A stretch of DNA of 64,000 nucleotides from Chitinophaga pinensis. GTDB taxonomy: Bacteria; Bacteroidota; Bacteroidia; Chitinophagales; Chitinophagaceae. The translations under genes and the position numbers were made by a program. How positions within the stretch are numbered: the stretch's first letter is position 1; each line of letters starts with the position of its first letter. Under the pieces are notes generated by a model. The model worked only from the letters and a program-made list of their open reading frames with translations. It did no database searches and had not been told where the DNA came from. The stretch lies in contig NZ_VOHS01000006.1 in the NCBI RefSeq assembly GCF_007896845.1, positions 1 to 64,000 of the forward strand, given 5' to 3'. Shown here piece by piece: positions 1 to 8,965 of this stretch.

Positions 1-2118
1 TTGCGCCGGGTTGGACGCATTATAGTGAAACGGTGCTGTATAATACTTACGATCTGACAAATGCCCTGCAATCAGGGGCGAATACATTGGGGTGATAGTG
101 GGTAATGGATTCTTCAATGTGAATAAAGAACGTTACCGTAAGTTGTCGGTTGTGTATGGTATGCCGAGAATGATCTGCCGCTTGTTGATCACCTATGAGA
201 ATGGGAAGACCCGCAAATTGTTTCAGATACTGATTGGAAAACGAGCGCTTCACCGATACTTTTACCAGCATTTATGGAGGAGAAGACTATGACGCCGGAA
301 AAGAACAGACAGGATGGAATCAGGCAGGATTTGATGATACACAATGGAAGCCGGCGATAGTGGTAATGGCAACGGAAAAACAATTGTTGCCGGAAGAAGA
401 TCATCCGGTGAAGGTAATGGAAGTACTGCCGGTACAACGTATTTCACAGCCACAACCTGGCATTTATATGTATGACTTCGGACAAAACGCGTCCGGGATT
501 ATCGATTGAAGATAAAAGGAAAGAAGGGGCAGACGGTCAGACTGATACCTGCTGAACTGACTAATGATAAGCAGCTGGCTAACCAGAAAGCGACGGGTAG
601 TCCGTATTACTTTAGTTATACTTTAAAGGAGATAGTATAGAGACCTGGCAACCGCGTTTTACTTATTATGGATTCCGTTATGTACAGGTGGAAGGTGCAG
701 CGCCTGATACGGCTTTAAATACAGGGGATGTGCCACAAATTATTTCACTGGATTTACTGCATACCCGTATGCGGCTCCGGTGAACGGAACATTTTCCTGT
801 TCCAATGACTTATTCAATCGTATACATACGGATACTGTGGGCAATTAAGAGCAATATGCAGAGTGTATTAACGGATTGTCCACATAGAGAAAAGCTCAGT
901 TGGCTGGAACAGGACTATCTGATGGGGAATGCGATACAGTACAGTTATGATATTGATCTGTTGTATCGCAAGTTGATCCGCGATATGAAAGAAGCGCAGA
1001 CAAGCGAAGGATTGATACCTGATATTGCACCTGAATTTGTCTTTTTTGATGATCATGGTTTTGGATTCAGGGATTCTCCGGAATGGGGTAGTGCAGGGGT
1101 GATAGTACCCTGGCTGATGTATCGGTGGTATGGGGATAAGACGGTTATCAATGAAGCATATCCGATGGTGAAAAAGTATGTGGAATATCTGGGTACAAAA
1201 GCACAGCATAATATACTGTCATATGGATTGGGTGATTGGTTTGATAATGGTCCGCAGCGGCCGGGAGTTGCACAGCTCACCCCCAAAGGCGTTACCGCTA
1301 CAGCGATCTATTACTATGATCTTGTTTTGGCTGGTAATATGGCCGGGCTTCTTGGAAAAACAGCAGAAGCAAAACTGTTTCATAAACAGGCGGTGCAGGT
1401 GAAAGAGACCTTCAACCGGGAATATTTTAACAAAGAGACAAAAGTCTATTCAACCGGTAGTCAGACTGCTATGGCGATGCCTTTATGCGTGGGACTGGTA
1501 GATGAACAATATCGTCAGGCGGTGTTCAGTAATATGGTGGATTCTATTCGTCAGCAGGGCAATAAACTGACCGCCGGTGATATCGGTTTTCATTTTCTGG
1601 TACAGACTTTACAGGAAGGTGGAGCTTCTGATCTGTTGTATGAGATGAATAACCGGAGCGATGTGCCGGGTTATGGTTTTCAGCTGGCGAAAGGCGCTAC
1701 TACGCTGACGGAATCATGGGCAGCGCTGGAGCAGGTTTCTAACAATCACCTGATGTTAGGACATCTGATGGAATGGTTTTATACTGGTCTGGGAGGTATT
1801 ACCCAGCAGCCGGGATCAATAGGTTATAAACAGATGCAGATTTGTCCGGAGATAACGGGCGACATCAGCTGGGTAAAAACGTCTTATAATACCCCTTACG
1901 GGACGGTTCGCAGTGAATGGGAAAAGAAGGATGGGAAGCTGCTGTTTCGGGTCAGTATTCCTGCTAATAGCAACGCTGTTGTTAAGTTGCCAGCTGCAAA
2001 GGGAAGTGTTATAACAGAAGGAGGAAAGCCGGTGGATCCGAAGCAATTCCAGTTTGATAATGAGCGGGTTATAATGCATTTAGGGTCAGGTGATTATGAG
2101 TTTTCTTCCTTTAAATGA
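1..2118 (+). pseudogene. Alpha-L-rhamnosidase (GH78), frameshifted, cut by left edge
   Basis: The pieces read as one bacterial GH78 alpha-L-rhamnosidase, an enzyme that removes terminal rhamnose from pectin or plant glycosides. A fragment at 234-509 carries the N-terminal substrate-binding region (YGGEDYDA, then YDFGQNASG). A stretch around 510-640 in another frame continues it (KKGQTVRLIPAE), and so does 640-775 in a third (ETWQPRFTYYGFRYVQVEG). The catalytic (alpha/alpha)6 domain is one open frame from 805 to 2118, with DCPHREKLSWLEQ and the ESW...HLMEWFYTGLGG region. Frame changes or stops are visible near 92, 250, 507, 638 and 840, all in the first 850 bases, while the last 1.3 kb is intact. 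That clustering fits a decaying gene, but a local run of sequencing errors is possible. The intact part starts inside the domain, so a functional protein is unlikely. Confidence 0.8.
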
Positions 2119-2151
2119 GGTCTAAGTTGATGGTTTTTAATATGATAGGTG

Positions 2152-2340
2152 TTAATCCTTTGATGCAGGACGAAGGTATACCGCTACTATGCCGGTATCT
2201 ATCCGTTCAGGAACGTAGATATATGGTCCGGATGTAAGCGTAGTGACGGTATAGTACGGATAGCTTATCCTGATTGTAGTTTCCGGTAACGATTGCGTAA
2301 ATAAAGCCTTGCTGCTATTGGAAAAAGCAGCAGAAATTTT
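2152..2340 (-). pseudogene. Possible gene relic, 62 open codons without a start
   Basis: The gap between the rhamnosidase pseudogene and the pectinesterase contains an open minus-strand frame of 62 codons that ends in TAA at 2152 and has no ATG. The translation is rich in Thr, Tyr, Val and Ile (for example SGPYIYVPERIDTGIVAVYL), as expected for a beta-strand domain. It could be the C-terminal remnant of a deleted gene. An open frame of this length also arises by chance, so this is a weak call and no family is recognised. Confidence 0.2.
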
Positions 2341-2380
2341 TTAGCTTGTCATGAGCTGGTGCGCGATAAAATTCCTTGTT

Positions 2381-3361
2381 ATGAAGAAGAGTTTTCTGAT
2401 AATTTTCCTTCCGGTTCTATTGTTGTCAGTCGTATCGCTACGGGCACAGGATCCCCGTGCACGACTGGTAGTGGCAGCAGATGGAACAGGAGATTATAAG
2501 ACGATCCAGGAGGCGGTGAATGCTGTCAGGGATTTTACTTTATTCCGGGTGACTATTTTCATCCGTAAGGGGGTGTATCATGAAAAACTGTGTATCCCCA
2601 GCTGGAAGTGTACGATTACATTACAGGGAGAAGATAGGGATAGTACGGTCATTACCAATGCAGATTATTCAGGGAAAGTATATCCGGGGAAGGATGCGTC
2701 CGGCAGAGATAAGTTCGGCACATTTACTTCCTATACCGTATTTATTGCGGGCGATGACATTATAGCGGAAAATCTCACTTTTGAAAATGCAGCGGGGCCG
2801 GTAGGACAGGCAGTTGCCTTACATGTAGAAGGTGACCGGTGCCGATTCCGTAATTGCCGGCTGTTAGGAAATCAGGATACTTTATATGCCGGAAAGGAGA
2901 CCAGCAGACAGTATTATCAGGATTGTCACATAGAAGGTACCACTGATTTTATATTCGGTGCGGCAACGGTATGGTTTGAAGGCTGTACGATCCACAGTAA
3001 AAGAGATTCTTACATTACAGCTGCTTCTACCACACAACGGCAGTCTTATGGGTTTGTATTCAACCATTGTAAATTAACAGCAGATAGTGCAGCTAAAAAG
3101 GTATTTCTGGGTCGTCCGTGGAGACCCTATGCAGCGACCGTTTTTATGAACAGCGTCTTGGGTCCGCAGATATTGGCGCAGGGCTGGCATAATTGGGACA
3201 AAAAAGAGAATGAACTGACTGCGAGATATGCAGAATATCGCAATACGGGCGCCGGCGCAACACATGATAAGCGTGTGGCATGGTCCGCACAATTATCAAC
3301 GCAGTCTGCAAAAGATATTACACTCACTAAAGTATTTGGCAATTGGGATCCGTTAAAGTAA
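2381..3361 (+). CDS. Pectinesterase (CE8), secreted
   Basis: This enzyme removes methyl esters from homogalacturonan so that lyases and hydrolases can act on it. The 326-residue protein starts with a typical signal peptide (MKKSFLIIFLPVLLLS...LRAQ). It then has the right-handed beta-helix of family CE8, with GQAVALHVEGDR, QDTLYA (acid/base Asp), GTTDFIFGAATVWFEG (nucleophile Asp) and the FLGRPWRP signature near the end. An upstream ATG at 2351 would add ten residues before the signal peptide; the start at 2381 fits a signal sequence better. The end overlaps the next gene, and the neighbours suggest a pectin or rhamnogalacturonan utilisation locus. The length is normal for bacterial single-domain enzymes. 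Confidence 0.93.
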   Translation: MKKSFLIIFLPVLLLSVVSLRAQDPRARLVVAADGTGDYKTIQEAVNAVRDFTLFRVTIFIRKGVYHEKLCIPSWKCTITLQGEDRDSTVITNADYSGKVYPGKDASGRDKFGTFTSYTVFIAGDDIIAENLTFENAAGPVGQAVALHVEGDRCRFRNCRLLGNQDTLYAGKETSRQYYQDCHIEGTTDFIFGAATVWFEGCTIHSKRDSYITAASTTQRQSYGFVFNHCKLTADSAAKKVFLGRPWRPYAATVFMNSVLGPQILAQGWHNWDKKENELTARYAEYRNTGAGATHDKRVAWSAQLSTQSAKDITLTKVFGNWDPLK

Positions 3362-4917
3362 TTATCGCTGTTTGTCTGTTCCTGCCTTTGCGTTTACTGG
3401 CGCAGCAGGTGAATGTTTCTTCCGGGAATGCACTGACACTTGAACCAGTGTTGAAAAAGTACGTGGACCGGTTTAATCGTCTTGACTCAGAATATGTTAA
3501 AAACTATGTGAGTAATGCGGATGCTTTCGACTGGCTGAAGGCCAATGTACCTTTGCTGGATTGTCCGGATAGTACTATCGAACAGACTTATTATTACAGA
3601 TGGTGGACACTCCGTAAACACCTGAAGGAGACGCCTGATGGTTTCATCTTCACTGAATTTATTACGCCTGTTAAACATGCCGGCAGATTTAATGCATTAA
3701 GCTGTGCTTTTGGTCATCATGTGTATGAAGCCCGATGGTTACGCAATAAAACATATCTGGATCAATATATACAATACTGGTACCTGAAAGATGCGCAGCA
3801 GAAAGCACCACGCTTTCATCAGTTCAGCAGCTGGGCTGCGGATGCGGTGTACAACCGTTTTCTGGTAGATGGAGATAGCAGTTTTGTGCAGGCATTACTG
3901 CCGGCGATGGATGAGGATTATCGTCTGTGGGAAAGAGAAAAAAGACTACCTGACGGATTGTTCTGGCAGTTTGATGTAAAAGATGGTATGGAAGAATCTA
4001 TCAGTGGTGCAAGGCGTGAAAAGCATACACGTCCTACCATCAGTAGTTATATGTATGGCAATGCCAATGCGCTCGCGAAGATCGCAAAGATGGCAGGTAA
4101 TGATACTTTGCGCGCCCGTTATACCGCCGATGCACAAAAGATCCGGCAGCTTGTACAGACACAGCTTTGGGATGATACTGCTGCATTCTTTAAAGTAAGA
4201 CAGGTGATTAAAGGTAGTGACGCCACGCGTTTTTCCAATGCACGCGAACAGATTGGGTTTATCCCCTGGTATTTCGATCTGCCTGCGGATAAGTCTGCAT
4301 ATGCAGCTGCATGGGAACAGTTGACAGATACCAGCGGATTTAATGCGCCATGGGGATTAACAACTGCTGAGAGAAGGCATCCCCTGTTTCGTTCTCATGG
4401 CAGCGGTGGTTGTGAATGGGATGGCGCAATATGGCCTTTTGCAACTACACAGACATTAAAAGGACTGGCGAACTTACTGACCCATTACAGGCATAAAGAT
4501 GGGATGACAGCGGCTGTTTATTACAATACCTTGTTGGTATATGCCCGTTCGCATCAGAAAAATGGGGTGCCTTATCTTGGCGAGTATCAGGATGAGCGTA
4601 ACGGTTACTGGTTGAAAGGAGATGATCCGAGAAGTAGTTACTATAATCATTCTGGTTTTTGTGATCTCGTGATTAATGATCTTATTGGGTTGAAGCCGGC
4701 GGCAGATGGTAAGTTGGAATTGTATCCGTTGATACCGCAGGGGAAATGGGACTGGTTTTATCTGGAAGGAGTGCCTTATCATGGAAAGGTGGTGAGTGTG
4801 AGATGGGATAAGACGGGGGAGCGGTATGGACAAGGGAAGGGGTTGAGGGTTGTTGTGGATGGGAAGGAGGTGTATAATGGGAAGGGGTTAAACAAGGTGG
4901 TGGTGAAGGGGATTTAA
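3343..4917 (+). CDS. Six-hairpin (alpha/alpha)6 glycoside hydrolase, MGH1/GH63-like
   Basis: A 524-residue secreted protein with a hydrophobic N-terminus ending in LLAQ, which looks like a signal peptide. The body is typical of (alpha/alpha)6-barrel glycosidases related to the mannosylglycerate-hydrolase/GH63 group: Trp- and Tyr-rich helices, YGNANALAKIAKMAGN, and GGCEWDGAIWPFATTQTL, which probably carries an acidic catalytic residue. The substrate cannot be read from sequence. Next to a pectinesterase and a rhamnosidase relic it probably cleaves a pectin side chain or oligosaccharide. The start is a TTG overlapping the pectinesterase end by 19 bases, which implies co-transcription and perhaps translational coupling. 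The last 100 bases are unusually G-rich, unlike the rest of the gene. Confidence 0.75.
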   Translation: MGSVKVIIAVCLFLPLRLLAQQVNVSSGNALTLEPVLKKYVDRFNRLDSEYVKNYVSNADAFDWLKANVPLLDCPDSTIEQTYYYRWWTLRKHLKETPDGFIFTEFITPVKHAGRFNALSCAFGHHVYEARWLRNKTYLDQYIQYWYLKDAQQKAPRFHQFSSWAADAVYNRFLVDGDSSFVQALLPAMDEDYRLWEREKRLPDGLFWQFDVKDGMEESISGARREKHTRPTISSYMYGNANALAKIAKMAGNDTLRARYTADAQKIRQLVQTQLWDDTAAFFKVRQVIKGSDATRFSNAREQIGFIPWYFDLPADKSAYAAAWEQLTDTSGFNAPWGLTTAERRHPLFRSHGSGGCEWDGAIWPFATTQTLKGLANLLTHYRHKDGMTAAVYYNTLLVYARSHQKNGVPYLGEYQDERNGYWLKGDDPRSSYYNHSGFCDLVINDLIGLKPAADGKLELYPLIPQGKWDWFYLEGVPYHGKVVSVRWDKTGERYGQGKGLRVVVDGKEVYNGKGLNKVVVKGI

Positions 4918-5099
4918 TCGCCTTATTAATTTGTCATTAGAATTTTCATGTCCTTTGATATTGGTCCGGGATCAGCTGAATAGATATAGTTGGTTGGTAC
5001 CATAATTCGAATAATTATATGTTGTGTTAATAATGTAATCTGAACTATAGAGGTTACAAACAGTATGTTATTTTGCAGCCCTTTTTCGTGTCGTAGTTT

Positions 5100-5261
5100 T
5101 TAAGGGAGCTGCCTTTTTTTATCTTCTGAATTAATAGGTATAATAAGATCTCTAATACCTAATTCATCAATAATTCGGTCTGCCGCTTCTTTCGAATTAG
5201 CCACTTCCCGTTTTCGTTGAATAAGCGCATTTTTAAGTCTTAGATAGGCTTGATGTGTCAT
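5100..5261 (-). CDS. Small conserved-type hypothetical protein, 53 aa
   Basis: A 53-residue minus-strand protein starting MTHQAYLRLKNALIQRKREV, with KEAADRIIDELGI in the middle and a charged tail. Charged helical proteins of this size with a KEAA...LGI pattern are, from memory, common in Bacteroidota, but I know no function. A longer frame starts at 5318, but its extra N-terminus is an unconvincing hydrophobic stretch, so the internal ATG at 5261 is preferred. It stands alone between two plus-strand genes. It is a probable real gene rather than a certain one. Confidence 0.5.
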   Translation of the reverse strand: MTHQAYLRLKNALIQRKREVANSKEAADRIIDELGIRDLIIPINSEDKKRQLP

Positions 5262-5507
5262 TATATATAGTTTTAAATGTGTTTTAAAAAATAGAAAATA
5301 CAGTAACGCAGCCAGCAATCTGACCGTCCATGTATATTTAATTTAAGGGAGAGAATTTTCCTGTGTAGTAACCCAAAATTACATCTTATTTTCTGTGCAG
5401 CATCATCACACCCATCATATCACCCATAATGAACAAACTGAACAACAACACCTCCATTCCAAACTTTTCCTACCTTTAAACCCACTTTAACTCTAAATGA
5501 CACAGTT

Positions 5508-7763
5508 ATGAAGAACCCGAAGCGCCTGCTCGTAGCCACCCTGCTACTGGCAGCTCTCAGCGTGAAGGCACAAACCCCTAAGCAGACCTTCGTGAATAAT
5601 CTTATTAAGCGTATGACGCTGGATGAGAAAATAGGCCAGCTTAACCTGCTCACCAGTGATATGGACGTTACCGGACCGTTTATGAAGCCGGGGTATAAAA
5701 AAGACATTGAAGCCGGCTTATGCGGCTCCATATTCAATGCTTATACACCACAATACACCCGCCAGCTGCAGGAAATGGCCATGAATACCAGACTGAAAAT
5801 ACCGCTGTTATTCGGGTATGATGTTATCCACGGACACAAAACGATATTCCCCATTCCATTGGGAGAAGCCTGTACCTGGGATATGACCCTTCTCGAACAG
5901 AGCGCCCGTATTGCCGCGCAGGAAGCCAGCGCTGATGGCCTGCAATGGACTTATTCCCCAATGGTAGACATTGCCCGTGATCCCCGCTGGGGCCGTGTGG
6001 CAGAAGGTGTCGGAGAAGATACGTGGTATGGCGTACAGGTGGCGAAAGCCAAGGTAAAAGGTTATCAGGGTTCAGATCTGTCGGCTAATAATACCATCCT
6101 CGCCTGTGTAAAGCACTTTGCTTTATATGGCGCTATTGAGGCGGGACGCGATTATAACACGGTAGACATGAGCCGCCGGCAGATGTACCAGTATTATCTG
6201 CCGCCTTATAAGGCCGCTATTGACGCAGGTGTTGCGACAGCCATGACCTCCTTTAATGAGATTGATGGTACGCCGGCTACGGCCAACAAATGGCTGCTGA
6301 CCGACCTCCTGAGGAGAGACTGGGGCTTTAAAGGCTTTATAGTGACAGATTATACTGCTATCAATGAAATGATTGCCCACGGCAATGTGAAAGATGAGTA
6401 TGAGGCAGGCGCCGCAGCCCTGAATGCAGGGGTTGATATGGATATGCAGGGCGGTATTTTTGCCGGACAACTAAAAAAGCTCTTACAGGACAAAAAGGTG
6501 ACTCTGAAAGAAATTGATAGCGCCGTATACCGTATTCTGGCAGCCAAATATGATCTGGGCCTGTTCAAAGACCCTTTCAAATACTGCGATACCGCCAGAG
6601 CCACAAAAGAGATCATGTCAGCCGAAAATCTGGCCACTGCTCAGAAGATCGCAGAACGCTCTATTGTACTGCTGAAGAATGAAAACCAGCTCCTGCCCCT
6701 GAAAAAAGAAGCAAAAATCGCCCTGATCGGTCCACTGGCTGACAGTCAGCGGGATATGATCGGTAACTGGTCCGCTGCAGGTGACTACACCAAAGCAGTC
6801 ACCCTGCTCGAAGCCCTGAAGAAAAGGTCCGCCAATGTGCAATACCTGCCGGGTGCCCATTATACGCAGGACACCACCCTCTATAAAAGAGCTACCCAAA
6901 AATCAAAACTGGATGCTGCAGATACCGCTGATAGTCAACAGATGCTGGCTGCTGCTGTAGCACTGGCCAGACAATCTGATATTGTGGTAATGGCGCTGGG
7001 AGAATCTCAGGGTATGACGGGAGAGGCTGCCAGCCGGTCTGATATCAGTATTCCGGAAAATCAGCGGGAGCTGCTGAAGGCAGTATATGCCACCGGTAAA
7101 CCGGTAGTGCTGGTATTGTCTAATGGCCGCCCGATCACACTGGAATGGGAAAATGCCCATATCCCGGCGATACTGGAAACCTGGTTTCTGGGAACAAAAG
7201 CCGGCGATGCCATTGCCGCTGTACTGTTCGGTGACTACAATCCTGCCGGCAAACTGACCATGAGTTTCCCACGTAACGTAGGTCAGATACCTATTTACTA
7301 TAACCATAAGAACACCGGGCGTCCCTTGAATCCCTATAATAAATACTCCACCAAGTATTTAGATACGGAAAATGACCCGCTGTTTCCGTTCGGATATGGA
7401 TTGAGCTACACTACATTCAGCTATGGCGACCTGAAACTGAGCAAACAGCAGATTTCCGCCACCGACAAATTGCAGGTCAGCATTCCGGTGACTAATAATG
7501 GCAATTTTGACGGGGAAGAAGTGGTACAGCTGTATGTAAGAGATCTGGTGGGGTCTGTGACCCGCCCTGTAAAAGAGCTGAAAGGCTATAAAAAGATTAC
7601 CCTTGCGAAGGGAGAAACAAAGACCGTCACCTTCGAACTCTCTGCGGAAGACCTCCGGTTCTATGACAAGGATATGCACTGGAAGGCAGAACCGGGCGAT
7701 TTTACCGTATTTGTGGGTACAAATAGCAGGGATGTACAGTCAGCAGGGTTTACATTAAAATAA
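5508..7763 (+). CDS. bglX: Periplasmic beta-glucosidase, GH3 (BglX-type)
   Basis: A 751-residue exo-beta-glucosidase that releases glucose from the non-reducing ends of beta-glucans and oligosaccharides in the periplasm. A signal peptide (residues 1-21, ending VKAQ) is followed by the GH3 TIM barrel with GRVAEGVGEDTWYG, the substrate-binding KHF at 202-204 and the nucleophile Asp281 in GFIVTDYTAI. The alpha/beta sandwich (about 400-600) contains GESQGMTGEAASRSD, and a fibronectin-III-like domain closes the protein (LYVRDLVGSVTRPVKELKGY). Length and domain order match BglX of other Gram-negatives. It appears monocistronic; the his promoter begins about 20 bases after its stop codon and no clear terminator lies between. 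Confidence 0.95.
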   Translation: MKNPKRLLVATLLLAALSVKAQTPKQTFVNNLIKRMTLDEKIGQLNLLTSDMDVTGPFMKPGYKKDIEAGLCGSIFNAYTPQYTRQLQEMAMNTRLKIPLLFGYDVIHGHKTIFPIPLGEACTWDMTLLEQSARIAAQEASADGLQWTYSPMVDIARDPRWGRVAEGVGEDTWYGVQVAKAKVKGYQGSDLSANNTILACVKHFALYGAIEAGRDYNTVDMSRRQMYQYYLPPYKAAIDAGVATAMTSFNEIDGTPATANKWLLTDLLRRDWGFKGFIVTDYTAINEMIAHGNVKDEYEAGAAALNAGVDMDMQGGIFAGQLKKLLQDKKVTLKEIDSAVYRILAAKYDLGLFKDPFKYCDTARATKEIMSAENLATAQKIAERSIVLLKNENQLLPLKKEAKIALIGPLADSQRDMIGNWSAAGDYTKAVTLLEALKKRSANVQYLPGAHYTQDTTLYKRATQKSKLDAADTADSQQMLAAAVALARQSDIVVMALGESQGMTGEAASRSDISIPENQRELLKAVYATGKPVVLVLSNGRPITLEWENAHIPAILETWFLGTKAGDAIAAVLFGDYNPAGKLTMSFPRNVGQIPIYYNHKNTGRPLNPYNKYSTKYLDTENDPLFPFGYGLSYTTFSYGDLKLSKQQISATDKLQVSIPVTNNGNFDGEEVVQLYVRDLVGSVTRPVKELKGYKKITLAKGETKTVTFELSAEDLRFYDKDMHWKAEPGDFTVFVGTNSRDVQSAGFTLK

Positions 7764-7785
7764 TGGTCAATAAGGCAAAAATTAG

Positions 7786-7815
7786 TTTGATTATTCAAAA
7801 TAGTTATTACCTTCG
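7786..7815 (+). promoter_or_regulatory. Predicted his operon promoter
   Basis: TTTG at 7786-7789 and TACCTTCG at 7808-7815 are 18 bases apart, matching the Bacteroidota sigma-A pattern (TTTG, about 19, TAnnTTTG) with one change in the -7 box. Transcription would start near 7822, just before the leader peptide ATG at 7833. Confidence 0.5.
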
Positions 7816-7832
7816 CATCGTTATTTCAAACT

Positions 7833-7895
7833 ATGAGCATTAACGTACATACACATCATCACCATCATTCTTACCGCGCAGGTAGGCTGGGATGA
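7833..7895 (+). CDS. hisL: Histidine operon leader peptide (20 aa)
   Basis: A 20-codon reading frame with ATG at 7833 and TGA at 7893. It carries six His codons: one at 7848 and a run of five consecutive ones at 7854-7868. It lies between the predicted promoter and a strong intrinsic terminator, directly upstream of hisG. This is the layout of a classical amino-acid attenuator: ribosomes stalling on the His codons when charged tRNA-His is scarce change the folding of the downstream RNA. The peptide itself presumably has no function. Confidence 0.9.
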   Translation: MSINVHTHHHHHSYRAGRLG

Positions 7896-7964
7896 TTTTA
7901 TGTACTAAATAATAAAAACATTAGAACATAATCAGGGGCTTACCGAACGGTAAGCCCCTTTTTT
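7870..7964 (+). promoter_or_regulatory. his attenuator (competing hairpins and terminator)
   Basis: Three mutually exclusive pairings can be read. Hairpin 1:2 pairs 7870-7875 with 7881-7886 (CTTACC with GGTAGG, one G-U). The antiterminator pairs 7881-7888 with 7937-7944 (GGTAGGCT with GGGCTTACC bases, two G-U). The terminator is GGGGCTTACC at 7935-7944 with GGTAAGCCCC at 7949-7958 and a GAAC loop, followed by six T. A ribosome stalled on the five His codons would cover the 5' arm of hairpin 1:2, free strand 2 to pair with strand 3, and let transcription pass into hisG. Confidence 0.88.
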
Positions 7965-7990
7965 GTTTTCACCGGAACATTGTTAAAAAC

Positions 7991-8845
7991 ATGAAACTGA
8001 GAATTGCTATTCAGAAATCCGGTCGTTTGCACGACGACTCCATCAAACTGTTGAAAGAATGTGGTATAGACATCAACAACGGTGTTAATAAACTGAAAAC
8101 AGAAGCCAGCAATTTTCCGCTGGAAGTCTTCTTCCTGCGTGATGATGATATTCCGCAATACGTTGAAGACGGTGTGGCAGATATCGGTATCGTAGGTGAG
8201 AACGTGATCATTGAAAAAGCTCGTCCTGTGAAAATTGCAGAGAAACTGGGTTTTGGTAAATGTCGCCTTTCCCTTGCAATACCAAAGGCTGCGGAGTACA
8301 ACGGTGTAAAAGACATGGACAAACTGCGTATCGCTACCAGCTATCCTGTTATCCTGCAGAATTTCCTGAATCAACACAACATTACTGCTGATATTCACGA
8401 GATCAGTGGTTCTGTGGAGATTGCTCCGGGTATCGGTCTGGCAGATGCTATCTGTGATCTGGTAAGCAGCGGTTCCACTCTGTTCATGAACGGTCTGAAA
8501 GAAGTGGAAGTGATCCTGAAATCTGAAGCAGCACTCATCAGCAATGATAACCTGACCCCTGAGCAGGAAGCACTGTTACAGAAACTGTTGTTCCGCATAC
8601 AGTCTGTAAAGAAAGCGAAAAACAATAAGTACGTACTGCTGAATGCTCCGAATGATAAACTGCAGGAGATCATCAGCCTGTTACCCGGTATGAAGAGTCC
8701 TACCGTACTGCCACTGGCAGAAGAAGGCTGGAGCTCTGTACACTCCGTACTGAATGAGAATGCTTTCTGGGATATTATCGAGAATCTGAAAGCGGCCGGT
8801 GCACAAGGTATTCTGGTAGTGCCGATCGAAAAGATGATTATATAA
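7991..8845 (+). CDS. hisG: ATP phosphoribosyltransferase, long form
   Basis: Catalyses the first step of histidine synthesis, joining ATP and PRPP to phosphoribosyl-ATP. The 284-residue length and C-terminal extension (SLLPGMKSPTVLPLAEEGW, about residues 220-284) identify the long, hexameric form that is feedback-inhibited by histidine through its ACT-like domain and needs no HisZ. The N-terminus MKLRIAIQKSGRL, the DDIPQYVEDGVADIGIVGEN region and the PRPP loop region EIAPGIGLADAICDLVSSGSTL are as expected. It is the first structural gene after the His attenuator. A hairpin separates it from hisD. Confidence 0.97.
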   Translation: MKLRIAIQKSGRLHDDSIKLLKECGIDINNGVNKLKTEASNFPLEVFFLRDDDIPQYVEDGVADIGIVGENVIIEKARPVKIAEKLGFGKCRLSLAIPKAAEYNGVKDMDKLRIATSYPVILQNFLNQHNITADIHEISGSVEIAPGIGLADAICDLVSSGSTLFMNGLKEVEVILKSEAALISNDNLTPEQEALLQKLLFRIQSVKKAKNNKYVLLNAPNDKLQEIISLLPGMKSPTVLPLAEEGWSSVHSVLNENAFWDIIENLKAAGAQGILVVPIEKMII

Positions 8846-8859
8846 TGACCAGTATAGAG

Positions 8860-8889
8860 ATAAGCAGCTTTAAGTAATGAGCTGCTTAT
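8860..8889 (+). terminator. Intra-operon hairpin between hisG and hisD
   Basis: Perfect 10-bp inverted repeat ATAAGCAGCT (8860-8869) and AGCTGCTTAT (8880-8889) with a 10-base loop, followed by the weakly T-rich TTCTTC. It could attenuate or process the his mRNA after hisG. The U tract is poor, so it is probably a leaky terminator or an RNA-stability element. Confidence 0.4.
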
Positions 8890-8965
8890 TTCTTCAGGCA
8901 AGACAGGAATTAAATATGAGGTCATGCTTAATTCCTAATTCTTAATTTCTAATTCCTAATCGCAC

